This document shows positions 1 to 11,284 of a stretch of DNA of 64,000 bases, one piece after another. This stretch comes from Melastoma dodecandrum. Lineage: Eukaryota; Streptophyta; Magnoliopsida; Myrtales; Melastomataceae. The position numbers and the translations under genes were made by a program. Under the pieces are notes generated by a model that saw nothing but the letters and a program-made list of their open reading frames with translations, made no database searches and had not been told where the DNA came from. The DNA lies in NCBI GenBank assembly GCA_029817715.1, contig JARUPY010000607.1, positions 5,146,001-5,210,000 of the forward strand. The letters run 5' to 3'. Positions within the stretch are counted from its first letter, which is position 1; each line of letters opens with the position of its first letter.

Positions 1-2
1 TC

Positions 3-2383
3 AGTGCGTTCAAAAGCATCGTCACAAAGCTGCAGAATGAGAGAGGAGCCTCTCTTAAAAGCTTAAGAAATGACCATGGTACAGAATTTGAAAACCATAA
101 GTTTAAGTCCTTCTGTGACATGAATGGCATAGAACATATCTTCTCTGCTCCTTATACTCCACAACAGAATGGAGTAGCTGAGAGAATGAATTGAACTCTT
201 CTTGATATGGCCAGAACGATGATGTGTGAAAGTAAGGTTCTACAGAATCTGTGGGCTGAGGCTATTAACACAGCATGTTATGTGTCTAACCGTGTACATG
301 CACGAAAGACACTTGACAAAACTCCTTATGAGTTGTATACGGGCAAAGTGCCCAACATCTCATATTTCCATACTTTTGGAAGTCCTTGTTACATACTAAG
401 ACTTCCTAAGGATAATGTTGGAAAATTCGATGCTAGATCGGATGAAGGAGTCTTCCTTGGTTATTCTGAATCCAGCAAAGCTTATCGAGTTTTCAACAAA
501 AATACTCTTGTTGCTGAGGAGTCTATTAATGTCATCGTTAATTATTCTCAATACACAGAGGAACCTGTTTTATCAGATAGACCAAGTTCACAGCTGACTG
601 CTGCTGAAGTACAGAAAGAGAGCGATGTCCCTCTTAAGACTGATTCTATACAAATTCAGTTCATCATTGGACATAATGCAAACTCTGAGGGCACCTCAGA
701 GAATAATGATTCTGAGGAGAATCTCTTGGACAGAGTGCCCACTCTTTACAAGAAAAGACACCCCATGGAGCAAGTCATTGGGGATGTACAGAAAGGGATA
801 CAAACGAGACGTTATGTGAATCTCCTATGTGAACATTCTGCTTTCCTCTCACAAAAGGAACCAAACAACATCGATGAAGCTCTTGCAGATCCTACTAGAT
901 TATTGCCATGCAAGAAGAGATTAATCAATTCGAACGAAACAAGGTCTGGACGCTTGTTCAGAGACCGAAGGATTGTTTTGTTGTTGGAACCAAGTGGGTC
1001 TTCCGCAATAAGCTTGATGAATCAGGCTCTGTGGTCAGGAACAAGGCCAGACTCGTGGCCAAGGGGTATTCTCAGTCAGAAGGGATTGACTATGATGAGA
1101 CTTACGCCCCTGTAGCGCGCCTAGAAGCTATTAGACTTCTGTTAGCTTATGTGTGTTATAATGATTTCAAACTATTTCAGATGGACGTGAAAAGCACATT
1201 TCTGAATGGTGAGATCGAGGAGGAAGTCTATGTAAACCAACCTCCAGGATTCGAGGATCCTAAGAAACATGATCATGTTTATAAGCTTGATAAAGCTTTG
1301 TATGGCTTGAAACAAGCTCCTAGAGCTTGGTATGAAAGGCTGAGACAATTTCTTATTGAAAAAGGCTATAAAAAGGGAAAGGTTGACTCAACTCTTTTCT
1401 TAAAAGAGCATGAAACCAAGCTTCTGGTAGTTCAGATCTATGTAGATGACATCATCTTTGGATCCAGGAACAATACCTTGTGTAATGAGTTCATAGAACT
1501 CATGAAAGGTGAATATGAGATGAGCATGATGGGAGAATTAACATTCTTTCTGGGTTTACAGATTCGCCAAACATCAAAAGGTATTTTCATCCATTAGGAG
1601 AAGTACACTAAACAACTTCTGAAGAAATATGAGTTGAGCAACACAAAACCCTTGTCTACTCCCATGAGCACAAACGCTATTGTGGAGAAAGACGAAACGG
1701 GAAAGGATGTAGATCCTAGTCTCTACAGAAGCATGATAGGGTCCTTATTGTACCTTACTGCCTCCAGGCCTGACATTCTGTTCAGCGTCTGCCTTTGTGC
1801 AAGATATCAATCAGCACCAAAGGAGTCCCATTTAACTCATGTTAGGAGGATATTTCGGTATCTTTCTGGGATTACAAATCTAGGACTTTGGTATTCCAAG
1901 AGATCATTATTTAATCTTATAGGGTACTCCGACGCAGACTTTGCTGGCTGCAAAATCGATCGGAAGAGTATTTCTGGAACATGCCAATTACTTGGAGATA
2001 TGCTCATATCGTGGCACTCAAAAAAGCAAGCTTCTGTTGCACTATCAACAGCAGAGGCAGAATATGTTCCACCAGCAAGTTGCTGTGCACAGCTTCTGTG
2101 GATGCGTCAATAACTTGAGGACTATGGTTTCAAGTTTGACAATATTACGATACGGTGTGATAACACAAGTGCCATAAATCTGACCAAGAATCATGTTCAC
2201 CATTCAAGGTCTAAACATATAGATCTAAGACATCATTTCATTCGAGATCATATTCAGAATGGTTCTATTGCTGTGGAATATGTGAGCACAGAAGCACAGC
2301 TCTGTGACATCTTCACAAAGCCAATGAATTTTGAGAAATTCTCAAAATTAAAAATGGAATTGGGGATTTGTTATCCATTCTAA
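3..2383 (+). pseudogene. pol: copia pol fragment: integrase core, reverse transcriptase, RNase H
   Basis: Reading begins in the integrase catalytic core (LRNDHGTEFEN, then APYTPQQNGVAE), continues through the integrase C-terminal linker, then the RT domain ([38 protein letters not shown], and the catalytic YVDDIIFG near 1440) and ends with copia RNase H (YSDADFAGC, ALSTAEAEY, RSKHIDLRHHF, DIFTKP). Four disabling changes are visible: a TGA at 192-194, a frame change near 900-908, a TAG at 1595-1597 and a TAA at 2111-2113. The reading frame otherwise stays open to the natural-looking stop at 2381-2383, after a CYPF ending that matches the HPI/YPF ending of the sister element on the minus strand. 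Assignment to copia is certain; activity is excluded for this copy. Confidence 0.93.
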
Positions 2384-2681
2384 ATGGATTTTATTGATCT
2401 TTATTTCGTGTGCTTTGATCTTGTGATTTGCAAAATATTTCATTTCCATTTTTTAATTTTTAGAAACAATATTCAAAATCTTTTTATTTTATCTTTAAAA
2501 ATATTTTCTTTCCAAAAACTTTTCCCTTTATTTTCACTCCCTTATCTTTCTTTTTAAACAAACACCCCTGCAAACACGTCGTTTCTCTAACCTGAAAACC
2601 CATTTTTTCCCTTCTCTCCCACGTTTCCCAAACCGCCCTCCTCTTTTCAAAACCCTAACCACTTTTCGCTTCTTCGATCTC
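2384..2681 (+). other. pol to extra-ORF spacer
   Basis: A T-rich spacer of about 300 bp between the pol stop and the ATG of the extra ORF. It has oligo-T runs and CCCTTCTCTCCC-like pyrimidine stretches and no reading frame of interest. A pyrimidine-rich stretch just before an ATG would suit a 3' splice site for a subgenomic message, but that is only an inference. Confidence 0.5.
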
Positions 2682-4001
2682 ATGGCACCACGAACCAGGA
2701 ATCTCCGCGTTGCTAAGGCCAAGGCAAGGCGCTCCGTGAGACTCAGCACTGAGTCTCTGTCCGACCGAGACTCTCAGGAGACCTAGTCTTCACTACAGGG
2801 AAGCGACTCTGAGACTATCAGTCTCTCATCAAAGGGGACGAAATCCAAGTCCCAGCACTCTTCCCCTGAGAGTTCCATGGCTCAGGATACAGAGCAAGAG
2901 GTGACCCAGTCATCCATGAAGGAGGATCCTCCTGCACCAAAGTTTAGTGTTAGATTCTTCTGAGTTTCCCGCTAGAGATCTTGATGACAGGAAAACTGTT
3001 CCCTGTCGATTTATTAGATTCAGTTTCTTTACTGAGCATTCTCTTGGGCGGCTAGAAAACCTTTTCCGTGAGCTTTCCTTTGTCAACTTCTATGAGCACA
3101 GAAGCCCTGTCTCTGCCTGTCTGGTTAGAGAATTCTATAGCCACATCACCTTTCATAGAGTGGACAAGCTGATCAATTACATAAAAGTGGTGATAGAGGG
3201 GGATGTCTATGTCTTCTCTCTTCTTGATGTATGTCGGGCATTCAGTGCAAGATACCACTCTCAGCTCCAGCTTCTGGAGATCTCAAAATCATCGGCGTAT
3301 CGGAGGATAAGAGGGGCTGAAAAGCCAACAAAGTCCAGCGTCTATCTAGAGAGCACGCAGCTGCCTCTGGAGCTCCGCATCCTCCACCGTGCTGTTATGT
3401 ACTGTCTCTACCCCCGAACTGAGAGCACAGACAGTATCATCACGAAAGACGCCATCATGATGGTGCATCTGCTGGAGAGACTTCCTGTTAATCTGGGATC
3501 GATTGTCTTTGAGCATATGGAGAGATGTGCGACTCTATCTGACAAGGGACTCCCTATGGTCATATCATCATGAAGCTCCTGCAGAGTTACTCCTGTGATA
3601 CGACTCCCAGGAGTGATGAGGACACCATTCATGTCGAGCCTTTCGACGGTACGACACTTGATCATATGGGCTTTGTTTTTACAGGGTCACAATGGATCCA
3701 CAAGAGGAGCAGGGGTGAACCTTCCTCCTCAAAAGGAAAAAGTGTTGCTGCACCTTCCAAGCGTAAGACTCGAGCTGACACCAGCAAGCAGAAGAAGCTT
3801 GATACCAAACAGAAGCACGCTTCTGAGGCATCCACTTCTGCTGATCCTAAAGAGTCACGCAAATTGAATAAGTGTATTGCTCAGCAAAAGGAGATTAAGA
3901 CCCTGATTCCAAAGCTGCTGGTGGATCTTGCTGATCTCACTGCATATATCAAGGGCAAGGATGGTGCATCATCCTCTCCTCCTGTAGAAGAAAGTGACTG
4001 A
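2682..4001 (+). pseudogene. Sirevirus extra ORF downstream of pol (envelope-like / plant transposon protein)
   Basis: An ATG at 2682 (MAPRTRNLRVAKAKARRSVR) opens a basic, Ser-rich N-terminus that stops at 2782-2784. A shifted frame from about 2947 carries a roughly 200-residue globular domain with LVREFYSHITFHRVD, DGDVYVFSLLDVC-like and ELRILHRAVMYCLYPR segments. After another shift near 3570 there is a Lys/Ser-rich linker and a coiled-coil-like tail (KLNKCIAQQKEIKTLIPKLL) ending at 4001. The minus-strand element at 36600-37574 has the same FYSxL...LRVLHRAVLFSLLPR arrangement, so this is a conserved Sirevirus reading frame. From memory it resembles the Pfam family named putative plant transposon protein (PF20167) and the env-like ORF2 of SIRE1; this was not searched. 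I see no transmembrane helix. At least one stop and two frame changes make it a pseudogene. Confidence 0.7.
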
Positions 4002-4166
4002 CCAGGCCCCTCTGAAAATCTGGAAGCTGAAAAACTGAAAACTCTGGATCTGTTGTTTCCAAACTCATTTTTTTTTTCATTTCCTGCTTGTTTCTATTGT
4101 GTGTTTGAAACTCAGTTTTTGGTGACTTGCCTTCGGTTTTATGATGTGCATGATTTTTGATGATGC

Positions 4167-4180
4167 AAAAAGGGGGAGAA
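4167..4180 (+). promoter_or_regulatory. internal (upstream) polypurine tract of the Sirevirus
   Basis: AAAAAGGGGGAGAA lies about 650 bp upstream of the LTR-proximal tract AAAAAGGGGGAGA (4804-4816). More than one polypurine tract between the last ORF and the 3' LTR is a described Sirevirus signature. It would be expected to serve as an extra plus-strand primer. Confidence 0.65.
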
Positions 4181-4803
4181 GTAGTCTTCTGTGAGATTTA
4201 GGACAGGTTCTGCATTTTCTTTTTGTCTTGTGTTTCTGTTTATTTGCAGGTCATGAAGACGCCGAGGAGATTTCCTCTGTGCATTACAGATCTCAGCGGA
4301 ATTATTTTTTACATTGAGAAATCCTTGCTAGAACGATGCTTTTGGTTGAGATCAACTTGGGTTTGAGCAGAACTGCTTAAACTCAGGGGGCGTTAGAGAA
4401 CTTTCTCTGCTCATATTCTGGTCAGAACATCATTTCTGTGTGACGTTCTGAGCTATGATTAAAAGTTCGTCTTTGAACTACTCATCTGTTCAGGAGGAGC
4501 TATGACAGAATAATACTTCTGTCCATAATGCATGATTTGATGAGCGGTGATTTGATTAAATCATACAAATGCTCTGAACGATTAGGTTAATGAACATTAA
4601 TAAATCTCAAAACGAAAGTTCATCTCTGAACTAATCACTGATCTGAGCTAGCAATAATTTCAATCGAAATTAATCCGCTTAGATTTAAAGGGAGTTACTA
4701 CAGAAAGTAGCTCATGTGATAACCATCTCACAACAAGGAAATCTGTAAGACCGTTAAGCTCTTTAATTATTATTCTCCAGATGAGCATGGTTTTGACATC
4801 ATT

Positions 4804-4817
4804 AAAAAGGGGGAGAT
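4804..4817 (+). promoter_or_regulatory. polypurine tract next to the 3' LTR
   Basis: AAAAAGGGGGAGAT directly abuts the LTR start TGTTGATAT at 4818. This is the expected plus-strand primer for reverse transcription and fixes the LTR boundary. Confidence 0.85.
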
Positions 4818-5821
4818 TGTTGATATAATCTGATTTTGATGATGACAAAGGTTATGTATTACTAATGTGCTATTTAAGTGTACAGAAGAACAGGTCTTCG
4901 AGTACTGAAGCTGGTCTCTATTATCTGTGCAATACGTAAAAGAGTTATCTAGAGAACTTCAATGGGGGAAACGATCTAGCCAGTAGAACTGGTGTTCTGA
5001 GGACGATCTAGTATCGAGTCCACTATCTCTATTATAGAGATGAGCATCTGTGTCACAATTGCTATAACTCTCCTTGTTACTACGGTTTACAGAATGGTAT
5101 TTATGTGAGTGACGATTTCCTTTTTGGACATTATTCAATATGCGAGCACGTGAGATATTTATCTCATACGTCCTTGTTGGCATCACGTCCAAGTTCATCA
5201 TTGAACCTTGAGTTGTTTTGGAAAGATTTATTTCCTTAACTAACGTGATCCTATAATTATGGAATTTGGCAATGACCTTATCAGGTTAAGATCTCCCTAT
5301 ATGGTGAGAATATTTTACAACGGGAATGTTTTCATATTATGGAAACAAATAAATCCCAATGCCAAATTCGTATAAGGAAAAGTGATGATTCTGCTGTCGC
5401 ATAAAACAGCTTCTGAGCAGAAGACATTATCTCTTATTGGGTGATTAATCTGGTTTATTATTATCTTATATTAGTAAGGATAATGTTTTGGGTTCTTGGA
5501 AGTTTTCCCGCAGGATCGTATCATGGAGAAAATGACAAGTGGATCAACTAGCCGTTGGTGATTAATTGGGAAATTCCTTTCTACGGACAAGCTTAAATGC
5601 AAGAATGAAGCCACAGTTTCAACTTGTCATTCTACCAAAAAGCTTACCAGAAATCTTTAAGCCTTCACCGTTGCAAAAGCTGATAGCGTCCGTCGTGCAT
5701 TCACCGAGCCGATCACCTCTGAGAGAGAGCGTCTTCTGCAGCTGCAGACTGTTGGTGTTGTAGTTGCTAATTCTGTTTTGTGCAGGTTGTTGGTCACACA
5801 GGTTGTGTGCAAGGGCAATTG

Positions 5822-5893
5822 GTAGCCGTTAAGCCACATTGGCAGATGGTAACCATTAAGCCACAAGGGCAGGTGGTAGCCGTCAAGCCACGG
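5822..5893 (+). repeat. short tandem repeat inside the Sirevirus LTR
   Basis: Three imperfect units of about 30 bp (GTAGCCGTTAAGCCACATTG, GTAACCATTAAGCCACAAGG, GTAGCCGTCAAGCCACGGG) follow each other. This is a small minisatellite within U3. Confidence 0.6.
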
Positions 5894-6082
5894 GCTCAGT
5901 GAGGAGCCGGAGTCAGACACGTTGTGTGCGGGTTGAGTTAGTCACGTATGTATGTGCGACTTGTTAGTCACATTTTTGACAAAAGTGTGCATCTGTCAAG
6001 TCCCTTGTTCTAAACATAGTGAATACGCCCTAATTGGGGTGAGCGCCGAGAGAGTGGACGTAGGCATTATTTGCCGAACCAC

Positions 6083-6089
6083 TATAAAT
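6083..6089 (+). promoter_or_regulatory. LTR TATA box
   Basis: TATAAAT in the context GAACCACTATAAATC, 162 bp before the LTR end, where the U3/R transition of a Sirevirus LTR is expected. Confidence 0.55.
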
Positions 6090-6251
6090 CTTTGTGTCAC
6101 ACGCATAAGATAACCAATCTCAGAACTAAAAATCTGTCCAGCAGATCCAGTCTCTGAAATCTGGCAGAACTACGCTTCTGTGGTCGAAAAAGTGTCAAAA
6201 CTCTTAAGGCGCTAATTCAACCCCCATTCTTAGTGCATTCCTATACCAACA

Positions 6252-7739
6252 ATATCAAGTATAATTTCATATTCTCACCTTGAAACCAACGTAGAAAACC
6301 TGAAACATGGCATATGACTTGGAGTTGACCCTGCTCTAAGCTAAATTCACTTGTTTGAGTACCACTCCCTCGTAAGTGAAATTCGGTGTGTATACATATT
6401 TGATTGTGTTGAACAAAATTTTACTAAACATTCATTTATAAGAGTATCCATCCTATTTCGCATCACAATAAATAACATAATGTTTATTCATAATAAATCC
6501 ATCCAGAAATATTTGGATATTACATTTTCATTATTACATAAGAGCGACACATTAGAACCTCGTGGAAGCATCATAATGAACTTCTATCCTCGTCCATCCA
6601 TGGAAGAACTAGACTACGACTTGGGTAATCACCTCCGCGACGCCTTGGTAGAAGAATTCCCTGGTCCACTCATCTCAAGCCTTGACAACCCTAACCAACC
6701 CCATGTACATTGCAAACAGTAGCCTTGTTTGTGAAACAATAAATTGTTCATTCGGCTATTTCCATGATGAGAAATCTTTTCAAGAACTGTTATGACAACT
6801 CACCGACTTTTAACTCATGGAATAATATCTGCTATCCATGCATTGTGGTAGTCGTCAACTATGATCGCTAAAGTATGGGGTCTGATTATTATGCAAGCCG
6901 CAACGGCTTCCAGTCGCAAGAAGGATATTACGATGGGAGTTATAGACAAACACTACTATACTCTAAAAGGACCAGCCCAATTGTGAATGATTGGGTAAAG
7001 TGATGAAGATGATGAATAAAGGAGAAAGAAAATATTCAACGATAAATTTCGATTTTGGAATCGAAATCGGAAACGATATCAAAATTTACAGGATATGTTA
7101 TTTGGTGGTTCTTTAATTCACAAAGTAGGTCTTGGGTTCTAAAACAACAAACATTATATGGTATGTTTCAGGTTACATGCCCGTAACCTGCCCACTCAGA
7201 ACCTGCTCACTCTAGCCACCACTAGGGGTAATCATCGGGCATCATGTTTGAGTAAAACCTTGAACTGGTATCATAAGATTGATATTTGAACTGGTTCTTG
7301 AATAAATCGGATATGTTATGAGATTTAAATTTTTTTAAAATCGACAAAACCAAGTACTAAGTTCTCACTTTGGAGAACTTTAACCTTACATAGTAATTAA
7401 TTTATGTAATTAATTTATTATGTGACCGAAGTTACTAAGTAGCTTTAAAGAAATTTTTTAAATAAAAAGAAAAAGTATTTACTTTTTGTAGCCATGTTCA
7501 AATTGTTCGTCCTTACCCCACTCCCAATTGAATTGACACTATCGGTCGAGCACAAGGACTCGATACCCCATTTAGAAAGTCTTCGAGCAAGGCAATAGTG
7601 GGTTGAATACAAAACTCTTATACTCATAATCAACTCGTAAAGAGCCCGATATCAAAATAATGGGCTTTTCTAAAACCCTCACCCCGCCGGTCTTCTCGCT
7701 ACTGATGGTATCCGATCGTCTTTCGGCGAGTCTTAATCG
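6252..7739. other. spacer with one unrecognised short ORF
   Basis: AT-rich sequence between the Sirevirus LTR and the Athila target site. An ORF at 6351-6722 (+) has a more gene-like second half (MNFYPRPSMEELDYDLGNHL from 6574, followed by an acidic stretch and a stop after HVHCKQ), but I cannot match it to a family and it has no supporting structure. It may be a decayed exon. Nothing else in the stretch is recognisable. Confidence 0.3.
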
Positions 7740-7744
7740 AAACA

Positions 7745-8896
7745 TGATAACTCTATGAAAGTAGAGTTATTTATGTCAATTTCATACCTATGATTTGTTA
7801 GATTTGTAAAATATTGCGCTTATTTTATATTATTTCTTGTTATTTTATATTATTCTCGAGAATTGGGATACTGCCGAATTTTGGGTTTATTTCAGATAAA
7901 AACGGAAACAAGAAGATTTCGGCATATCTACAAAGATTCTAGACAAAGGAAAAGAGTTGAAGGACACGTGGGAGGAGGACTAATTGAAGAGAAAAAAATA
8001 TTTTATTCAAATTTTTAGAGATTCTCTAGGTTTTATTTCTCTAAGACTATAATAAGACTTTGTTCCTTAGACTAGAAGAGAAGGACCCGACAGAGAGAAG
8101 AATTCGACCAGAGGATTCGACCAGAGGGAGAAGAAGGGAGTTAGCTTATTGTTTTAGGATGCTTTTCGTTTATTTGAATTGTGTCTCGAAAACAATGTCC
8201 GGCTAAACTTTCTTTGCTAGGATTATGTTGAACCGAATTGCGTAGTTGAATTTCCTGAACTCGTTTTAGAACAAATTTGTGCTTTGGATGTTTATTTATT
8301 TCGTTTGATCTTAATGCATGCAATTTGTCTGATCACCAGATTGTATTGATTTGTTATCCTAACTTAAACTCGGGAGAGGAATTTTAGGAGAGAACGGAGC
8401 CTTGGTTAATATCGCGGGAGCGAATTGGCTAGTAAGTAGTATCGGGAGATATACTACTAGGTAACCGATAAAGGATTGAATCTTAATGTGTTCTGGCCTT
8501 CGTAATTCACTATAGGGATATAGGTTTGCAGTGGTTTAGAATAATCCTTTGTAAACTCGGGAGAGGCACTTAGGGACATAAGAATCCGGTTAGTAAATAG
8601 AATTAGTATAAATTTGGGATAAACGAGTGAAGGGGTTTAACGAAACAATGAGGGGATACTTGATCCTAGGCTTTTCTGTCTATTAAATTCAGATTCTTTG
8701 CTTTTCGATATTTATTTCTTACTAGTTTAATTTTCAGATTTAAAAACTCATTTTTTCTATTTGCTTGGCTACATAAAAATTGCAATTGTGTATGCTAAAG
8801 GATTTTAATTGCTATCCTCATGGGAACGATAACTCTACTCATTACTATATTACTTGTTGCGATCCGTATACTTGCGGTGTGCGAATTCTGCGATCA
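7745..8896 (+). repeat. 5' LTR of the Athila element
   Basis: 1152 bp, TG...CA termini, nearly identical to 15955-17107. It begins with a hairpin: ATAACTCTA and TAGAGTTAT separated by six bases, starting at the third base. CTATAATAAG near 8050 is a candidate TATA region. Confidence 0.95.
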
Positions 8897-8902
8897 AGTT
8901 TT

Positions 8903-8919
8903 TGGCACCGTAGCCGGGG
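8903..8919 (+). promoter_or_regulatory. primer binding site (tRNA-Asp type)
   Basis: TGGCACCGTAGCCGGGG lies six bases after the LTR end. It differs at two positions from the plant tRNA-Asp 3'-end complement TGGCGCCGTTGCCGGGG that Athila elements use. Confidence 0.8.
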
Positions 8920-9008
8920 ATAGATTTTAGAATCTTTTACTTGCAACGAAAGGAATTTGTGTTGACCAAGTAGTTTTCTTTTTCTTTCTTTCTCTCTTTT
9001 TCAGGTGT

Positions 9009-10076
9009 ATGCGCCGCTCGCACAGCGAAGATTTATTTGCATTCGATCCTGAGATTGAGAGGACATTTCGAGCACTCAGAAGAAGTCAACAGAGCACGAT
9101 GGCAGACAGAAATCAGAACAACGAGATTCAAGAAGTTGATTCGCCAGCTCTGAGAAGGACGATGCGAGACTTCGCTCAATCTACTCTCCATGAGCCCACC
9201 AGATTTCTTCGTCCAGCAATTCAGGCTCTAAATTTTGAGATCAAGCCGTCCATACTCCACATGATTGAGAACTCCAGTTTTGGAGGCTTGACAAACGAAG
9301 ACCCTCACTGGCACCTCACTCGATTCGAGGATTTATGCGACACATTTAGATGCAATGGAGTGTCAGCCGAGGCAGTCCGAATGAGATTGTTTCCGTTTTT
9401 GTTACGGGACAAGGCTCGATCATGGCTTTACTCCTTGCCGGAAGAGGCAGTCCGATCATGGGAGGATCTTTCGAAGCTATTCTTGGCCAAATACTTCCCA
9501 CCGAGCCGAACTGTAAGGATCAGGAACGAGATCACAACCTTCCGTCAACATTCAACTGAATCCATGTATGAAGCTTGGGAGCATTTCAAAGAATTATTAC
9601 GTATATGCCCACACCATGAGATCCCGAAGTGGATGCTCGTGCAAACCTTCTACGATGGCTTGGCAAATCAGCTTCAATCCACAGTAGATTCTGCTGTAGG
9701 AGGAACTTTGATGAACAAGACACCTGAGGAATCCTTGGAGTTGTTCGAACAAATCGCTAACAATGGTCAGCGAAAAACATCAACAAGAGGAGTCGTCGGG
9801 CTGCATCAAATGGATACAATGACATCTATAAACGCTCAGCTTGAGCAACTCACCAGGGAAATCGCTGCGCTCCGAACTCCAAAATCGGTATCTAATAGCA
9901 TGTATTATGATGTGCAGGGAGATGAGGACCAGAGAGAAGCGCCAGAAGTAAATTATGTAGGCTCCAATCCACGGAACAACCCGTTTTCCAACACCTACAA
10001 TCCTGGATGGAGAAATCACCCAAACTTCTCTGGAGAAATAACACAGGGCCACAAGAACCAAGTCAACCGGGGATGA
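9009..10076 (+). CDS. gag: Athila gag (capsid part), frame broken near its end
   Basis: The first ATG after the leader opens a 355-codon frame. The middle (about residues 95-260) is a plant retrotransposon gag domain: MRLFPFLLRDKARSWLYSLP, WEDLSKLFLAKYFPPSR and ESMYEAWEHFKELLRICPHH are its usual conserved blocks. Gag assembles the virus-like particle in the cytoplasm and packages element RNA. The frame runs into a short nonsense tail near 10030, while the family-typical continuation (Gln/Asn-rich, then the pre-protease region) appears in the overlapping frame. This looks like loss of one base around 10031, not programmed frameshifting, since no slippery heptamer is obvious there. Confidence 0.88.
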   Translation: MRRSHSEDLFAFDPEIERTFRALRRSQQSTMADRNQNNEIQEVDSPALRRTMRDFAQSTLHEPTRFLRPAIQALNFEIKPSILHMIENSSFGGLTNEDPHWHLTRFEDLCDTFRCNGVSAEAVRMRLFPFLLRDKARSWLYSLPEEAVRSWEDLSKLFLAKYFPPSRTVRIRNEITTFRQHSTESMYEAWEHFKELLRICPHHEIPKWMLVQTFYDGLANQLQSTVDSAVGGTLMNKTPEESLELFEQIANNGQRKTSTRGVVGLHQMDTMTSINAQLEQLTREIAALRTPKSVSNSMYYDVQGDEDQREAPEVNYVGSNPRNNPFSNTYNPGWRNHPNFSGEITQGHKNQVNRG

Positions 10077-11284
10077 ATCAGCCTCCTGGTTTTATGACCA
10101 CAAACCAGCCACCGGCAGGTGAGAATAGGCCTAATGTTGATGAATTACTAACTCAGTTGCTTGCCAGTCAGGAGGAGACCCGGAAACAACAAGAGGAGGT
10201 TCAAAAACGTCAAGAGATGATCTTGAAGGACCATGCTACATCCATTAAACAATTGGAAGTGCAAATAGGGCAAATTGCAAGTTCTATTACCAGCAGACCA
10301 CATGGAACTTTACCAAGCAACACTGAGGTAAATCCCAAAAGAGAGCATTGCAACGCCGCCACCCTTCGCAATGGTCGTGATTTCGAAGAAGCCTTCGAGA
10401 AGATGGAGGTGGAGAAGGAACAAGCTAGAGAGAAACGCCACAAACAGAAAACAAGCAAAGGAGGAGGCGAGACAAATGATAAGGGATCGACTGATGTCGC
10501 AACCACAAAGGTACACACCTCAAAACCACCATTTGTACCCAAAATTCCTTTTCCGCAAAGGCTTAAAAAATCTATTGACGATCATCAATTCAGAAAGTTT
10601 CTAGATGTCTTTAAGCAATTGCAGATTAATATTCCATTTGCGGAAGCTTTGGAACAAATGCCCAAATATGCCAAATTCATGAAAGAGGTGTTGTCAAGGA
10701 AGAGAAAAATCGGTGAGCATGAGACAATTCCACTTACTGAGGAGTGCAGTGCCATATTGAAAAAGAAGCTACCACCTAAATTAAAAGACCCAGGTAAGTT
10801 CACTATCCCCTGTAGCATTGGAACTCAATTTTCATGTTATGCCCTCTGTGATTTAGGTGCAAGCATCAATTTGATGCCATTTTCCATCTTTGAGAAGTTG
10901 AACATCGGAGAGGTAAAACCGACATCTTTAACTTTGCAATTAGCTGATCGGTCTTACACTTATCCAAAGGGCGTAATTGAAAACGTGCTGGTAAAGGTTG
11001 ATAAATTTATTTTTCCAGCTGACTTTGTCATTTTAGATTATGAAGAAGATCGAGAAATTCCAATCATATTGGGAAGACCTTTCTTAGCCACAGGACGAAC
11101 TTTGATTGACGTACAAAAGGGCGAACTTACCATGCGTGTCCATGATCAAGAGGTAACTTTTAACATATGTAATGCCATGAGTATTCCTAACGAGATTGAT
11201 GAATGCAGCTTCGTGGACGTGAATGATGAAATCTTGTATGGAGAATTGTTTGAAAAATACGTGGTTGCACTAATCGAAGAATAG
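10007..11284 (+). CDS. pro: Athila gag C-terminus and aspartic protease, ended by a premature stop
   Basis: The frame carries a Gln/Glu-rich coiled region (QEETRKQQEEVQKRQEM), a basic linker and then the retropepsin domain near residues 265-385. The active-site triad reads CDLGASINLMPFSIFEKLN, i.e. D-L-G-A where most families have D-S/T-G-A; this variant is usual for Athila. The flap and the ILGRPFLATGRTLIDV block follow. The protease cleaves the Gag-Pol polyprotein during particle maturation. The frame ends with TAG at 11282-11284 but continues open in the same frame into RT, so the stop is a nonsense mutation inside one gag-pol frame, not a real gene end. The ATG at 10007 is not a natural start. 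Confidence 0.85.
   Translation: MEKSPKLLWRNNTGPQEPSQPGMNQPPGFMTTNQPPAGENRPNVDELLTQLLASQEETRKQQEEVQKRQEMILKDHATSIKQLEVQIGQIASSITSRPHGTLPSNTEVNPKREHCNAATLRNGRDFEEAFEKMEVEKEQAREKRHKQKTSKGGGETNDKGSTDVATTKVHTSKPPFVPKIPFPQRLKKSIDDHQFRKFLDVFKQLQINIPFAEALEQMPKYAKFMKEVLSRKRKIGEHETIPLTEECSAILKKKLPPKLKDPGKFTIPCSIGTQFSCYALCDLGASINLMPFSIFEKLNIGEVKPTSLTLQLADRSYTYPKGVIENVLVKVDKFIFPADFVILDYEEDREIPIILGRPFLATGRTLIDVQKGELTMRVHDQEVTFNICNAMSIPNEIDECSFVDVNDEILYGELFEKYVVALIEE

Larger units (their letters stand above)
1..6251 (+). mobile_element. Sirevirus-type Ty1/copia retrotransposon, 3' part (5' end outside window)
   Basis: The window opens inside the integrase core of a Ty1/copia element and runs through RT, RNase H, an extra ORF downstream of pol, a noncoding tract with polypurine tracts and a long 3' LTR (4818-6251). 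An additional ORF between pol and the 3' LTR, repeated GGGGGAGA-type polypurine tracts and a long LTR ending CCAACA are the known hallmarks of the Sirevirus (SIRE/Maximus) lineage. The copy is dead: the coding parts carry several stops and frame breaks. The 5' LTR, gag and protease lie left of the window, so the target duplication cannot be checked. The five bases after the LTR are ATATC. Confidence 0.9.
4818..6251 (+). repeat. 3' LTR of the Sirevirus element
   Basis: Starts TGTTGATATAATC right after the polypurine tract and ends ATACCAACA at 6251, giving TGTTG/CAACA inverted termini and a length of 1434 bp, in the Sirevirus range. About 170 bp before its end is a CCGAACCACTATAAATC stretch that looks like the core promoter. 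The LTR also holds a GC-rich tandem patch (5800-5900) built on GTAGCCGTTAAGCCACA-like units. Confidence 0.85.

Noticed and set aside
6351..6722. A 123-codon plus-strand gene
   Set aside because: First half is AT-rich and non-gene-like; only the second half looks coding and it has no match I know. Kept only as part of the spacer note.
10007..10076. Overlap of gag and protease frames as programmed frameshifting
   Set aside because: No slippery heptamer is visible at the switch point. The family-typical wording resumes as if one base were missing, so a mutation is simpler.
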